Assembly: GCA_022495995.1 (NCBI GenBank)
Contig: JAFEMH010000925.1
Coordinates: forward strand, 517,062 to 581,061
Length of the DNA stretch: 64,000 bases
Reading direction: 5' to 3'
DNA from: Adenophora triphylla var. japonica
Taxonomy: Eukaryota > Streptophyta > Magnoliopsida > Asterales > Campanulaceae
In this document: in pieces, positions 1 through 12,639 of the stretch
Layout: each line of letters starts with the position of its first letter
Numbering within the stretch: the first letter of the stretch is position 1
Position numbers and translations under genes: made by a program
Notes under the pieces: generated by a model
Database searches by the model: none
What the model was told of the DNA's origin: nothing
The model's input: the letters and a program-made list of their open reading frames with translations, nothing else

Positions 1-360
1 CGGCTCGGTTCACTATTCACATGGTTAACGCATTAAAACGAACATGACAGGCTCGGTCCTTAGGTTCGATTTTTCTTTTAGGCCGGTGGAAACCGCTTGC
101 CCTATAGGACCCTCGCCCGGGCCGTCCACCCCGGGATGTCGAAATACAGTGCAAAACGAGGGACTTATAGCTGCACAGATGGTCTCCACTGACCCAGGAT
201 CTAGCATAGTTGCGAAAAAGAAGAGCAATCTTTTCCAACCTACCTAGGACTCTGAGAAAACACGTTTTAAGTAAATTAAAACAAAAAAAAAAAGCGGAAA
301 CCGCATTGTCACGTGAGCTTTCCCCCTCTTTATCCCGAAAGGCCTTCCCGTGTCTAAACC

Positions 361-1569
361 TTGCCCATCACCCCCTCCAGCGAACCGAGAGTGATCAAGA
401 ATACCCGGGAACTACTCTCCCCGTGTCAAAGCCGCAAGATCCAACATCCTCCCCACCGCAGTCACCAGGGATTCTGTCATCTCCCCATGGCCAAGTCAGT
501 GGATAACAACGAGGAAAATGGGACCTTACCCCCGAGAAATTTCCCAACAATGGAGGAAATTTGGCAAGTCATCATGACTATTGAGAAATGCCAAGGTGAA
601 CAACAAGCCTGGGTTGAAGGTGCCATGCACCACTTTGGGACATTAGCCACCCAACCACCTGGGGCTTCCAAAGTCATGCCCGCTCCTGCAGCTTCTAACA
701 TCTCTCATTGTCTCCCAGAAGTCAACCTGTTGCCCTCGTACGAGCCATGCAGTTACGACGTAAAGCCACAAGACCCCCCGGGGGAAAACATGCCCATTCA
801 GCCTCCTGAGGTCCCGGTACCACCGCCGAACAACGAACACATCTGGTGGGACGTCTGCGATTGCACTGCTTGTCTGGAAATGGAATTCCAAGATGAAATG
901 AACGAGGGCCGCCCTCGAAGAAAGAAGAAACCCTCTTCTCAACAAAAACTGAAGAAGAGATACGAATCCGGTGACCCCACAGTCGGAACCCTCGGAGAAC
1001 CCTCAGGAAAGTTTGACTACTACGTCATCTACTCCAGAAAATCTCCTCCGCCTAGCTCTGCACAAGGCCACGGCAACGTCTGCGCCATGATCTGCTGGGA
1101 CGAGCTCCGAACCGCCACCAATGGCCCAAAGGTCCAGATACCTCAACCCCTGTCTTGGGAGGATCTCAAAGCCACTGTTGATGCTTCCACAAGAACTATG
1201 ACGGTGAACGAATTAAAATGCGCAGTCTGGCCCTACGCCAATCAAGGCCCTCTCATGACAGAAATAGGAGAGACAAGCAAAGCAGCAAAGCCAGAGGTGA
1301 ACGTTCTAACGCGTTCCGGTCAAATCCCGACGAATCCTCCACGGGCAGACAAAAGGCCAGCCATACCTGAGCCACGAACTGAAAAGGGGCCCTATGCCAA
1401 AGAAGCCGAAACCCTTGACCCGAAAGCTGAAGATCATGTCTTAACTCACCAAGCGTACTCAGCTAACATCTCGCTCTGGTCTTTACTCACTTCATCTTAC
1501 CCGCACAAACTCAAGTTGGAAGAAAGTCTCGGCCTGCACCATGGTTCCCATCACCGTGACACCCGATGA
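361..1569 (+). pseudogene. gag-region remnant
   Basis: A 402-codon open frame begins in a region with no other recognisable content (1-360). Residues near 65-100 (MEEIWQVIMTIEK) look like the N-terminal part of a plant gypsy gag. A basic stretch (RPRRKKKP) follows, and the end (NVLTRSGQ, then NISLWSLL) resembles the linker that precedes protease in Tat polyproteins. I see no retrotransposon gag core and no CCHC zinc knuckle, so the middle of gag is probably deleted. The frame closes with TGA just before the protease module, which continues in other frames. The start codon is simply the first ATG and is uncertain. Confidence 0.55.
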
Positions 1570-3411
1570 AGCGGTTCGTATGATCGGCAACGTTAATTAC
1601 AAAGAACATCATCACCTTCACGGAGCTCGACCTCCCAAAATTTGGGATCGACCACAATGAGCCTCTCTACATAACAGCTCAACTGACGAGCGCCGTCTCC
1701 TCGAGTCTTCGTAGATGGGGGATCATCCATGAACGTCCTTCCATCCAAAATGATGGATTTGCTAGGGATCAAAGCAACCGATCTCAAACCCTCAACTCAG
1801 CAATCAAGGCATACGACTCAACGTCTCGCCCAGCCTTGGGAATAGCCACCTTGAACCTATGGTTCAGAAAGCAGATGGTCCCGACCGACTTCCAAGTCAT
1901 CGACATCCCAATCACATTCACTGCCATCTTGGGATGCCCTTGGCTACACCAGATCAACGGGGTGGCATCCACCCTCCATCAGTGCGTAAATTTCGTCCAA
2001 GGAACAGATCTTACCATCATCTACGGTGATAGCATAGTCACCGAAGGGACCGACACAAAAGGCATCCTGGTCTTAGAGATCAAACACGATAATGATGGCA
2101 TGATGCTAACAGGGTTCACCATCGAAAGCCCAAAAGCCCAGGTGTGCCACATAGACCTGCCTTTGATTTGGGACAAGATCCCTCCCCCGATGAAAATGAT
2201 GAAGCACATGAACTACATCCCGGGGCTTGGTTTGGGAAAACGCCATCAGGGTACCCAACAAATCATCAACATCAAGGAACAGAATACCCTCCATGACCTG
2301 GGATACATTCCTACTCTCGAATACATTGCGGAAGACAAGCGAGCTGCATGGAAACGTTCTGCCAATGGCAAACGAGGCTTGCACGCAATATCCGAGCTCC
2401 GCCCTTACAGCTTCGACATGACCAAGTACTTCACGAAAAAGTATGACAACTTGAAGGAAGACACAGGAAAGAGAACAGAGCTGATCAGCGCCAAACAAAG
2501 CCGGCCGACATCCATGGACAAGCTCCAGCGGAACCTGGCAAGATTCAGAGGCCTTAAGCCAAATCCCGTCAGAAGAGCATTTCTTGACGCACCGCCTCTA
2601 CCGGGACCCATGAAAACCACTATTCACAATGAATTTTGGTTTGGGAAAGCCCCCTCTTTGGCAGAAGAACTCGAAAAACTCTCTGTCAACACCCCTGCCC
2701 CCAACAAGCGGGACGAGTCTGCATTCGAGCTAGCAATGCCCAAGACAAAAGCGGAAGACTCTGCAGGCGATGCTTGGAACGAGCCCCTGCTCCACCCTGC
2801 TTCTTCAACGAAGAAATCGAGATTCCAGACCTAATCGATTTTGTTTCTGATAACTCTATGATAGCCATGATCGGGAACGGTGACACCAAGCCTTTCAAAC
2901 CCCGCCGCCTCCTATCAAGCTCATTGCCACTCAATAACTGGGCCACCTTCTCCGGACCCACCGCCAGCAAAAAGGACATGATCGAACGACTTGGTCTGAC
3001 CACTCGAGTCCTAAAGTCCAGTGTCAAAACCCATCCTGAGTCCATTATCTTTGAATTTGAGTCTCTCGAGTCATCTGATGGCCTCACGCCAGAAGATTAC
3101 GAACTCATTGCCAATAATGTATTCCCGTATGCTCTTAATGAATGCTTCGATCTTTCCGAGTATCCTCTCATTGCATCTTTAACAACTGATAAATTAACTA
3201 ACACACAAATAGTTAATAACGATTCACTTGATAAAGAAGCATACACATTAAACGAACAATACATTAAGCACATCTTTAAGCATGTTGTCAAACGAGAGAA
3301 AAACCGGGCCCAACCTGCCGAGGAGGTTTTAACCAAAGTGAATTTGGGAACTGCTGAAGAGCCAAAAGAGACGCAAGTCGGAAGTTTCTTACTCGCACAG
3401 AGCAAGACGCA
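1570..3411 (+). pseudogene. retroviral-type aspartic protease and G-patch region, frameshifted
   Basis: Around 1705-1735 one frame reads VFVDGGSSMN, the aspartic protease active site of plant gypsy elements, with the catalytic Asp codon at 1714-1716. Its continuation (ILGCPWLHQ, then ASTLHQCVNF) is in the 1836-2834 frame, so at least one frameshift separates the halves. Residues encoded near 2200-2262 (PGLGLGKRHQGT) form a G-patch-like motif, a glycine-rich RNA-binding module found in Tat/Ogre polyproteins. A third frame (2636-3415) holds the acidic linker before RT. Protease would cut the gag-pol polyprotein; this copy cannot make it intact. Confidence 0.7.
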
Positions 3412-4240
3412 TTGATCGTGACCGCTCAAAGAATTCGTGGATATGTTCGCTGGTCTTACCGAGACATGCCCGGATTAGATCCAAACATTGTAGAACATCG
3501 GATCCCCTTGAATCCCGAGGCTAAGCCCATCAAGCAAAAGCTACGCCGAATCAAGCCAGAATGGTCTTTACAAGTCAAAGAAGAGATCGAAAAGATGCTC
3601 CGCGTCGGCTTCATCAGGGTAATCGAGTACCCCACATGGCTCTCCAACATAGTCACGGTCACCAAGGCCAACAAAAAAGTGCGCTGCTGTGTGGACTTCC
3701 GAGATCTTAACAAAGCAAGTCCCAAGGACGATTTCCCACTACCAAACATCGACATGTTGGTAGACACTACAGCTAATTTGGAAGTCAAGTCCTTCGTCGA
3801 CGGGTTTGCCGGCTACAATCAAATCAAGATGGCCGAAGAAGATCAAGAAAAGACAAACTTTCACAACCCCTGGGAACCTATCAAGCACACGATGCCGTTC
3901 GACTAAAGAAACGCTCGGCTACTCTATCAACGGGCAAAGAACCGCCCTCTTCCACGACGATCCACAAGGAGATCGAAGTGTACGTTGATGACATGATCAT
4001 CCACTCAAAGGGATCAGGTGGACAACACCTCACAAACTTGAGGAAGTTCTTCAATTGCCTCCGGAAACACTCAATGAGGTTAAACCCTATCAAATGCACA
4101 TTTGGGGTCAGCCGAGGCAAAGTCTTGGGATACATGGTCACCGAGTGAGGCATCGAGGTTGATCCTCAAAAGATCAAGGACATCATCGAAATGAGACCAC
4201 CGTAAACTCAAACAGAGGTGAAAATCTTCATGGGCCGCCC
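3412..4240 (+). pseudogene. reverse transcriptase, broken
   Basis: The frame at 3412-3906 has the conserved RT entry (HRIPLNPEAKPIKQKLRR), the palm motif CCVDFRDLNKASPKDDFPLP and the first catalytic aspartate region (FVDGFAGYNQIKM). It stops at 3904-3906. The second catalytic motif YVDDMI is in another frame at 3981-3998, after a short deletion that removed the usual MPFGLKNA segment. The continuation has a TGA at 4146 and a TAA near 4203. RT copies element RNA into cDNA; here the palm is split and the enzyme is lost. Confidence 0.85.
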
Positions 4241-5240
4241 GTGAGATATCACCAAGCTTTCGTCAATCAATTGACCTCCATGTGCGAGCCAATCTTCAAA
4301 CTAATGAAGAAGAACGCCGACGTTGAATGGAATTCAGAATGCCAAGACGCCTTTGAAGAAATAAAGGCGTACCTTGTGAGTCCTCCGATTCTCTGTCCTC
4401 CCCATGAGGAGAAGCCATTGTTGCTATACCTAACTGTGACCGACACCGCAGCTTGAGCCATGCTCGTCAAGAAAAGAAAGAGTCACGAGTCGAGAACGCC
4501 ATCTACTTCGTTAGTCGAAAGTTTCAAGGCAGCGAACTCAACTACTCAGCCCTCGAGAAAACCTGCGCAGCTCTAGTATGGGTCGTCGGAAAATTGCGGC
4601 ACTACATGCAGTCACACACGGTGCACTTGGTTTCCAAAATGGACCCAGTCAAATACCTCTTCGACAAGCCATCTCTGTCAATGAGGCTCGCCAAATGGTC
4701 TTTCTTCTTAGCGGAATTTGACATCAAGTACGTGAACCAAAAGTCAATCAAGGGACGGGCAATGGCCGAACAACTGGCTGACTTCCCAACCGACGAGGCT
4801 CGAGGCCCCGAACCATAATTCCCAGACGAGGGAATCTTCGCACTCGAAGACGAAAATCGATGGCAACTGTTCTTCGATGGAGCAGCCAACAAAAAAGGAA
4901 ACGGCATCGGTATGCTCTTGGTCGATCCCAAGGACGAGCACACCCCGATCACCATAAAACTCAATTTCGAGGTAACCAACAATGCCGCCGAATCACGGCT
5001 CGCGCGCCGCCGGACTACAGCCGAACTCGAAAGGAATGTCCAAACTAGAGGCTCTATGGGACTCACCGATCATCAACCAAGTTTCCAACAAATGGAAAAC
5101 CATAGACCCAGGCTTGCAAAAATACCACGCCTGCATGGAAGACCTCGTCACACAATTCGAAGAGGTCACCTTCCACTACTTGCCGAGAGACCGAAACCGC
5201 TTGCACGCCTTAACCACCTTGGCTTCACTCGTGGAAATCC
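4241..5240 (+). pseudogene. tandem RNase H domains (gypsy RNase H plus second aRNH-type)
   Basis: The first module spans about 4330-4810: PILCPPHEEKPLLLY, then SRKFQGSELNYSALEK and SFFLAEFDIKYVNQ, typical of the gypsy RNase H following RT. The second starts near 4855 with WQLFFDGAANKKGNGIG (first acidic residue in FFDGA) and reaches NNAAE, then shifts frame; its tail (IINQVSNKWKT, HYLPRDRNRLHAL) is in the frame opening at 4982. A duplicated RNase H of this kind is a known mark of the Tat lineage. A stop near 4456 and a frameshift near 4980-5050 break the region. Confidence 0.75.
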
Positions 5241-6609
5241 CCGAGGGAAAAGCAATCAAGCCCTTCAAAGCTCTGACGAAAGGAAATTCCCGCCACCGTT
5301 GCGAGATCGAACCAGAGCCTAAGCCCATCAATGAGCCATGGTACAATCAGATCTTCCAATACCTCAAGAACGGGGAAACCGCCTTCATGAACGAAGAAGG
5401 CCAACACAGGGAAGGAGTCAAAGCCAAGAGCATCATGGCCCTAAAATGCTTCGCCTCTCACTTTGTCATCCTTGGGGACATGCTGTACAAGAAACGTTAC
5501 CAAGGACCACTCCTACACTGCATCAGCCAGGAAGAAGCAAACAAGCTCATGAGCGAAGTCCACAATGGGGCTTGCGGTCCCCACATGAACGCCAGAGCCC
5601 TGATGCAAATCATTCTCAGGATGGGCTACTACTGGATCTCCACGGAGGCAGACTGCATCCACTTTGTCCGAAGTTCCAACAAGTGTCAACGGTTCTCCAA
5701 CCTCAATCACCTACCCCCTCACGACCTCTACTGCATGACTACGCCCTGGCCCTTCGCAACTTGGGAAATTGACGTCATCGGGAAAATCGCTCCACCGGGC
5801 AGCAACGGTCACGAGTTCATCTTAGTAGCCATCGACTACTTCACCAAATGGGTCGAAGCCAAGTCTTACAAGGTGCTCACCTCCAAGAAAGTCACGCATT
5901 TCCTCAAGGAAAACGTCATCTGCCGATACGGCATCCCGCACGAGGTCATATCAGACAACGGCTCATACTTCGAAGGGGAATGCGACAGGCTGCTGGCCGA
6001 ATTCAAGATCACACGCCACAAGTCTTCTCCCTACCGGCCACAAACAAATGGCGCCGTAGAAGCAGCAAACAAGACTCTCGAACGGATCATCCGAAAAATG
6101 ACCACCCGAGGACGAGATTGGCCCGAGAAGCTGCACCTTGCGCTTTGGGGCTACCGAACATCAGTCAGAACGGCCACGGGAGAAACTCCATTCGCCCTGA
6201 CATACGGGATGGAAGCAGTCCTCCCCATTGAATTGGAAATTCCCTCACTCCGAGTGCTGATGGAAAATGACATCAACGAAGTCGAATGGCTCCGAAGCCG
6301 ACACGACGAATTGGCTCTGCTAGACGAGCGACGACTAAGGCCATGGAACACGTCCGAGCCTACCAAAGCAGGATGGCGAGAGCTTTCGACAAGAAAGTCA
6401 AGTCCCGAGACATGAGGGAAGGCGATCTGGTACTCAAAGAAAAGCCTCCCACTCGAACCAACCCACTGGGAAAATGGAAACCAATATGGATCGGCCCTTT
6501 TGTGGTTCAAAAGATCTTCTCCGGAGGTGCCATGAAGCTGACAGACCTAGTTGGCAATCCCTTCATGAATCCAGTCAATGGAAGCAAACTCCGCAGATAC
6601 TTTGCCTAA
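5241..6609 (+). pseudogene. integrase with zinc-binding, DDE and C-terminal regions
   Basis: The HHCC zinc-binding part lies at about 5555-5690 (HNGACGPHMNARAL, then CIHFVRSSNKC). The core shows WEIDVIG (Asp at 5771), ISDNGSYF (Asp at 5954) and GAVEAANK (Glu at 6059). There are 34 residues between the second Asp and the Glu, one fewer than the usual 35. The frame runs open from 4982 to 6415; the C-terminal region (SRMARAFDKKV, REGDLVL, GPFVVQKI) continues in the 6286-6609 frame. Integrase inserts cDNA into chromosomal DNA. It is the longest surviving piece of this pol but has at least one frameshift. Confidence 0.85.
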
Positions 6610-7910
6610 AGAAGAACAATCGTGCATCTCTTGGCACTCCATGTAGTGTCGAACTACGCAGACCAGATCCCTCTAGTCCGGGGGAACGTAGGCAACCTTA
6701 ATTGGTCCGGTCTAAAAACACACAAAAAAGTCAAAAGTTTGAATGTCAACCAAAGACCTCCATCAAGCTATGCACTTTTCAAGAGCACGCCCCCAACGTC
6801 ACCTTGACCAAGTCAAACAACGGCGGCAACATCAAAGGACATCAAAAGTCACTCAGCATCAAACGACTGACCCATATCTGCTTCCAAGCGAGGGGCTTGT
6901 CTTCGCCCTCACGCGCTTCAAAAAAAAAAGAGCTCGAGCAAGGGCTCACAAAAAAAAAATAATAAAAAAAAAGCTCAAACAGAAGCTGCAAAAATGAGGT
7001 CAAGAGCCCGACGCCAACAAGAGGCAAGGAAGCTACGGAAAAGACCGTCAAAACGACTTGTCAAGGGATCATCCAACCTCCCATCCAAACACAAAAGCCC
7101 AAGCAAAAGGGATTGCCGTCAAGGCCCAGGCTGCTTCAGTCCGCAAATACAACAGAAAGGTCCAAAGCTGGACGCCGCCAAGGTTCACAAAAGAAACAAA
7201 AAGCGAACAAGAGATCTTGCGTCTTAACAAAGCTTTAAAAGTAAATCACAAATCACTAACGATTACAACATTTCTTGATGAGTTCAAGCACGGTCTACTC
7301 TCAAGTTCACAACATGCTAAAAGACAGCTTAATACATTTAACAAATAATGTGTTTGCAATGCAATGAATGGATACCTAGGAGGTCATTCCGCGCTATCTG
7401 CGCTTGTCCCCTCGCCATTCTTCCCTTTCTTCCCTCGTCCCCGGCGAGTCTTCTTTCGCTCCACGCGAGCCAACTCTCGCGTCTCTCGCCCGAGATTAGG
7501 GGTCCTCCCCGTAGAGTCAAACAATCCAAGCAGCTCTCGTGGCTTCATTCGCCCGTGCTTCGGCTCGGATCTCCTCCCCGCGAGCCCGCAAAAGAGGACC
7601 TCTCTCCGTCGGCCGGTCAACTCTAGTCTCGTAGTCAAACAAAGTGTCTCCCCGTCACATCCCGAGGGTCGACTGTGCTTCGGCACTCCTAAGGCAATAG
7701 CTACTACGGCAATCGGGCCCTGCAATCGCTTCCACGCCGCTTCCCCAAAGCCACTGGGACTGCCCGACACGCCGCTCGTACAAAGCCAGGTACTCGGGTT
7801 GTCAATACGACACTCTCCCGACGCCTAAGGAGCACCACAGAGGGAAAGCGGAATACTTCCATACCCTCGTAAAATACGTAAGAGCACCGGTGCGGCCATA
7901 CAAAGAGGAG
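6610..7910. other. post-pol non-coding region of the Tat element
   Basis: No gene is recognisable here. The stretch holds an A-rich block (about 6920-6970) and GC-rich sequence from about 7380. It may include the decayed 3' end of the antisense DUF7745-like gene that follows, but I cannot show that. Confidence 0.4.
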
Positions 7911-8911
7911 CTACCTCTCAGCCGCAAGGTCATCCCAACCCAACAAAGGCTCTCGCTTCATCCCAAACCGCCGGGAAACAAGCGACGGAATATAGAAGGA
8001 GGACCAAGACAAACCCGGAACTTCGACAACATAGGACCCTTCCCCGCAAGGCCCTCCTAGTCTCGATCCCCAGCCAAGGCGGAACCCACCAATGGATCCG
8101 ATGAGTACCAAGCCGTGCCATCCATCTCTCCCAAAGCGGATCGATCCATATCCAACACAAGAGGTCGCCGAGCAAATGACCATGGGCTAAACCACGTCTG
8201 AGCTCGAAAGCATGGCCTCAAGTCTCTCTCGCAGCCTATAAGTTGAGCAGCGGGGCTTCCTCTCTCATGAACGGATCCCTGGGCCGCGACGGTCAATACC
8301 ATGAAGAGTCTCCCCAAAGACTAACGGGACAATATCCTCTCCACTTCCGCAAAGTGCCCAACCACGTCTAGCAAAGCGCCATCGCAAACCCCAAGGGAGC
8401 TGACCATGAAGAGCGATGCTATCACGCACAAGGCAAACGCATCCCAGGAGACATCACTCTCATCATCAACCATGAACCGCTCCGGCAGCGCAGAAATGTC
8501 AATATGACCCGAATCAAGGATCATGCCCTACACTTCTCCCAACGAAGTCCGAAGAAAGCCTGCAAGCTTCACGCTCACGGCAGCACTACCAATCAAAGGA
8601 AGCGAGATGGCCTCCACCTCCGGTCCTCCAATCAAAGCCCAAAAATCCTCGAAGGTGGGCACCATTTCATTGTAGGAGAAGCAATACACATGCCTCCTAA
8701 CATCCCAGAACTTCGCGGCAGCCCGCAACAAATCCCAATCAGGAACCAACTCCTTAAGAGACCAAATCGAGAAAAGTCGAAACCTTACCTCGAAAGCCCG
8801 CCTCTGATGCCTCATAAAGTGTCGCATCCACATTTTCAGCCGCTCAAGGAAGAGTGCTTGCCGCTCCTGCGAAAGCCTTGGCAAAATTCTTGGAACGTAC
8901 GAAGAATCCAT
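7911..8911 (-). pseudogene. antisense DUF7745-like gene carried by the Tat element
   Basis: Read on the minus strand from the ATG at 8911 the protein begins MDSSYVPRILPRLSQERQ, then has LVPDWDLLRAAAKFWD and MVPTFEDFWALIGGPEV. This order (a conserved FWD block followed by a PT-EDF-A-I/L-G block) is what I know from the plant DUF7745 family, whose function is unknown. The first frame closes at 8528; further family-like text (DVSWDAFALCVIASLF, GRLFMVLTVAA) follows in other frames at 8524-8321 and 8317-8057, so the gene is broken or has unrecognised introns. It is antisense to pol. Two palindromes lie 120-165 bp upstream of the ATG. Confidence 0.55.
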
Positions 8912-9029
8912 GGCAAAAATGGAGGTTCCTACAGAAAATGGGGAAGAAAGCTCGAAATGGCTGCAAATGGGGAGTGGGGAAAGTCCAGACATCCGAGAGA
9001 ACATTTATTTCCTCCCCAAAAGCAAAGCC

Positions 9030-9075
9030 GGTCCGTACGGACCTCTTTGCATGCTAGGTCTCGACCGTACGGACC
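9030..9075. promoter_or_regulatory. palindrome pair upstream of the DUF7745-like gene
   Basis: A perfect 14-bp palindrome GGTCCGTACGGACC (9030-9043) is followed 20 bp on by a one-base-deleted copy GACCGTACGGACC (9063-9075). Each is followed by CTCTTTGCA. The same motif occurs upstream of the antisense PMD gene and of the LTR TATA box. Confidence 0.6.
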
Positions 9076-10151
9076 TCTTTGCAACCAGGAACCACTTCCC
9101 CAAAGAAACAAGATAACAACCACCGACCCCAAATAGACCTTGCTCCAAACCGCCCAAACTCGGCCAAAGCCATTCCCTAAGCAAGCATACACTACCCACA
9201 AACGCACTCCCACTCTCACGTGGCATGCACAAAAAATAATAGCAACAATTCCTAAGACAATTTCTGGAACCACAAAGACACATTACATCTTAGAATAAAA
9301 TACTTTTGCAATACAAATGCGAATGTTTTATTACATGTACATAAATGTCTCTGTTGCTAAAAAAGGGATATGGAAAGAGGGAAAGCAAATGAACCCTAGT
9401 CCGACTCCTCAAGATCATCATCATCATCAACGTCCTCAAGCGAGAAGTCGGGCATCCCGAAAACTCGCTACACACCTCGTCGCCGAAATACCGGACCTCC
9501 CCTGGTAGGTACTCGAGATACTCTAAGGTTCGAAACCGACAAAAGGGTCGAAATAGGCATGCTCGACGAACCCTCACCCCGCGCATCCTGGGCGAGGAAA
9601 GAACCGATGAAGGGTCTCGCGGCCTCCGAGCTCCCGAGGACGCCCCGCATCCATGCTATGCAGCCCCGCGAAGGTCCTCTCCCGCTGTGGCTTCGGCTCG
9701 CTCTCGGTGGAGGAACATCCACGTAATGCCTCAAGGCACGGCCGTACGCCGCACACATTGCGAAGACCGGCAAGACAAAGCCTTCGGGACGCCATCTTCT
9801 TCGCGAAGGACCGCATCGCCACATAACGGCGGGTCGCGCATGTCATAGGCTCTCCCGAACCCGCACAAGCAAGCGCCAAAGAAACGCTCAAAGAATACAA
9901 ATATACTCAACAAAAAGAGAAAAATACGTAAAAGATGCCAAGATGGAAAAGAGTAAGCACACTCACCGCATGTCAGATCCACTCTTGAGGCAAGCAGAGC
10001 TCGCCTGTGGACCCGGCATACGTACACCCTCCTCCTAGATGAATCCCCACGGACATATGTAAAATCCGGCCTGTGCACCGGAACCTCTGGGACCCCGCGG
10101 ACCAGCCTCTCCCTCTCCTCGCCAACACCTACGGCGTCCTCAACTTCCTCC
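9076..10151. other. interval between the two antisense genes
   Basis: No recognisable gene. Minus-strand open frames (9468-9824, 9574-9900, 9731-10195) could be decayed C-terminal exons of the antisense PMD gene, but I find no motif that proves it. The 3' boundary of that gene is therefore unknown. Confidence 0.3.
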
Positions 10152-12319
10152 TCACGAAGGCCCCATACTCCTCTCGATACAAAACTCATAGGCACTCACG
10201 CCGCCCAAATACCTCTCAAACTCCAAGCACGTCCATATCCCGGAATCCAACATCCCAAAAGGCGGGTCCTCGCAGCCAAGGGAAGTATACCCTGCCATGC
10301 CGCCAAAAGACTCTCTCCCAAGTACATGACGTCGCAGTCGTGCCCCGCAAAGATCTTCCTCTCGCGCCATTGCCACCACAAAGAGCTCCCTCAAAATCGT
10401 CGCCCTCATATCAAGCCTGGGCATGTAACGAACGCTCCTCCGGCTATTCTCCCTGCATGCGCCTGCACCTCCCCGTAGGTAATGGTGAGCTTCCCCCTGC
10501 TGGTCCTCCTCCTCCTCGCCGGGCGAGCCCATCCTAACATGGCAGGATAGGCCGCTATGGCCCCAGGATCTCTATCCCACGGGAAGCACTGGAAGACCTC
10601 ATAGAACCACACATGTGACAAAAGCGAAAAAGGTTCAGTGCAAAAGAAAATGGAGAAATGACAGGTTGCTAATCAAAAGCAGCAATAAACTCATACCTCC
10701 AAAGCAAAATCAAAACATGCCAAGGAACTGGCTACGCCCCGGCTAAACCGGTCCAAAGAGAAGTAAAGCTCGGCCAGGCCCGCCTCGCCCCAAGCTATAT
10801 CACAGAACCTCTCCAAATCAATCAAGCTCTCAAGCAGAGCAAAAGGAGCCGTGGTCACGTGGTTCGAGAACAAAGTCTCAAAAAGGGCAAACCACAGAAA
10901 GGAGCACGCCAGCTGCTCCGCCGTCACCTGGCCGGTACCCCGACAATAGGCCCCAATACTGGCCATAATCCTCATCTCCACATCGCCAGACAAAGATCCC
11001 TGTGCCCCTCGCGAGGAAGAGGCGCAAAGCCCAAAGCCTCGCCCAACACATCCTCGCCTATCCTATCCCTCCACCGCACCGGCCCTCCTTCAAGGAAAGC
11101 TCCAGCGATAGCAGCAAAATCGGTGGGCGTCACCGTCACCTCACCCCAGCTCAGATGGAAGGTGTGGGTAGTATCCCACCAATACTCAGATAGGCCTAGG
11201 AAGATGCTCTTGTTCTTCCTCGTGTCGGAAACCCCGGCCAAGTTCTCCACGAACACGCCCAGGCCAGAAGCATAGACCAGCCTCCTAGGGCTCGGCCCGC
11301 CATCCACAGAGATATCCGGCATCTGCTGCCACAACTCAACTACAGCCTCGAGCGATCCCCGAGTCTTCATCTTTTTGGCTTTCCCAGCCAAAAGCCCCTC
11401 ATCCTGCAGGTAAACACAGCAAAGGTACGTCAGTCACAGTACTTAATACCAAAGCATATATAAAAAAAAGGGTCCGTCACAAAACACGGCATGCATTACA
11501 CATACTTTTCACATGTAACCCGTCACAAAACACGGCACACATTACTTTCACATGCAACCCGTCACAAAACACGGCATGCATTGCACATAATTTTCCCCAT
11601 GCAGCCCGTCACAAAACACGGCACACACTGTACAAATTTTCTCAACAGAGGGATTGAGCCCTACACAACACATTTTCAAAAGACCCGTCACAAAACACGG
11701 CACATATCGCACATATTTTCCCCACAAAGTCCGTCATCAAAAACACGGCACACACTGCATAACACATTTTCAAACAGAAAAGTCCGTCCCTACACGGCAC
11801 ATACTTTTAGACAAAGCCCGTCACAAAACACGGCACATGTCACATTTTTCACAAGACTTGTCCCTACATGACAATTTTTCTCACAATGTACATACAAAAT
11901 AGCATAAGGTACAAAACACCAAAGCATGCATTTTCAAAGAGAGGCACTTTATTTTACAAATAAGAGCTAATCTACACATTTTTGCACAAAAATCACATAC
12001 CCACAATGTTTACATGCTCAACTTCAACAATTCATCAAGAATTTCACAAAAAAAGCATGGCAAATAACAAAAGCCCCAAACATGCGAAAAACTAAAACCT
12101 AGTTCTAGCATTCAAAAATTCAAGCAAGAAATCAAGACTAAATTGATTTCTTACCTCCCCGGCGTTCCTAACTCGCCGATTATGCACCTCCGGATTCGAG
12201 TACAACACATCCGGATTCTTCGAAGAAGGCACGAAGGAGATCCAATTTCTTTGAAGCTCCATCCTTTGCTCGATCACATCTCGACTCCGTTGACGACGCC
12301 CCTCCGATCCTTCCGCCAT
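10152..12319 (-). pseudogene. antisense plant mobile domain (PMD, MAIN-like) gene in the Tat element
   Basis: Exon 1 runs 12319-12155 (ATG, MAEGSEGRRQRSRDV, exactly 55 codons) and ends at a clean AG|GTAAG donor. A 751-bp intron ends in CTGCAG at 11404. Exon 2 (from 11403) reads in phase and carries the PMD signature WWDTTHTFHLSWGEVTVTP, PTDFAAIAGAFLEGG. A frameshift near 10975-10993 moves the frame to 10993-10691 (AEQLACSFLWFALFETLF), which ends at a GAG|GTATGA donor; later exon pieces (HVWFYEVFQCFPW at about 10615) are degraded. PMD proteins such as Arabidopsis MAIN and MAIL1 act in nuclear gene and transposon silencing. Extra antisense genes are known in Tat-lineage elements. The last exon is not resolved. 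Confidence 0.7.
11475..11860. repeat. degenerate repeats inside the PMD intron
   Basis: About ten imperfect copies of a unit containing CCGTCACAAAACACGGCA occur at irregular spacing of roughly 35-55 bp. CCGT...ACGG forms a short inverted repeat in each copy. Confidence 0.7.
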
Positions 12320-12477
12320 CAAGAAGCAATTCAAGCTAAGAAAATGAGGAAATTTGGACAACAATGGAGTTTTTCTCCTTCTCTCTCTCTCTGGTTCACG
12401 CACGGGAAGAAGAAGAAATGGGAAGAGCCTCGGCATTTAAACCCAGTCAAAATCTGGGAACTGTAAAATTCAACATT

Positions 12478-12522
12478 GGTCCGTACGGACCTCTTTACAT
12501 TCCAGGTTGGTCCGTACGGAAC
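12478..12522. promoter_or_regulatory. palindrome pair upstream of the PMD gene
   Basis: GGTCCGTACGGACC at 12478-12491 and GGTCCGTACGGAAC (one mismatch) at 12509-12522, each followed by a CTCTTTRCA-like tail. They lie 160-200 bp upstream of the antisense ATG at 12319; a TTTAAA box is at about 12435. Same motif as in the LTR and upstream of the DUF7745-like gene. Confidence 0.6.
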
Positions 12523-12639
12523 TCTTTGCAACGAAGGGCCAAATTACTTTTCTGCCCTTATAATCTTTGCCCCTGGCTGTCCAAAGGCCTAGTTCAGCAG
12601 ATTCTATGCAGATTGGTCCTTAACCCATCAACGTAAGCA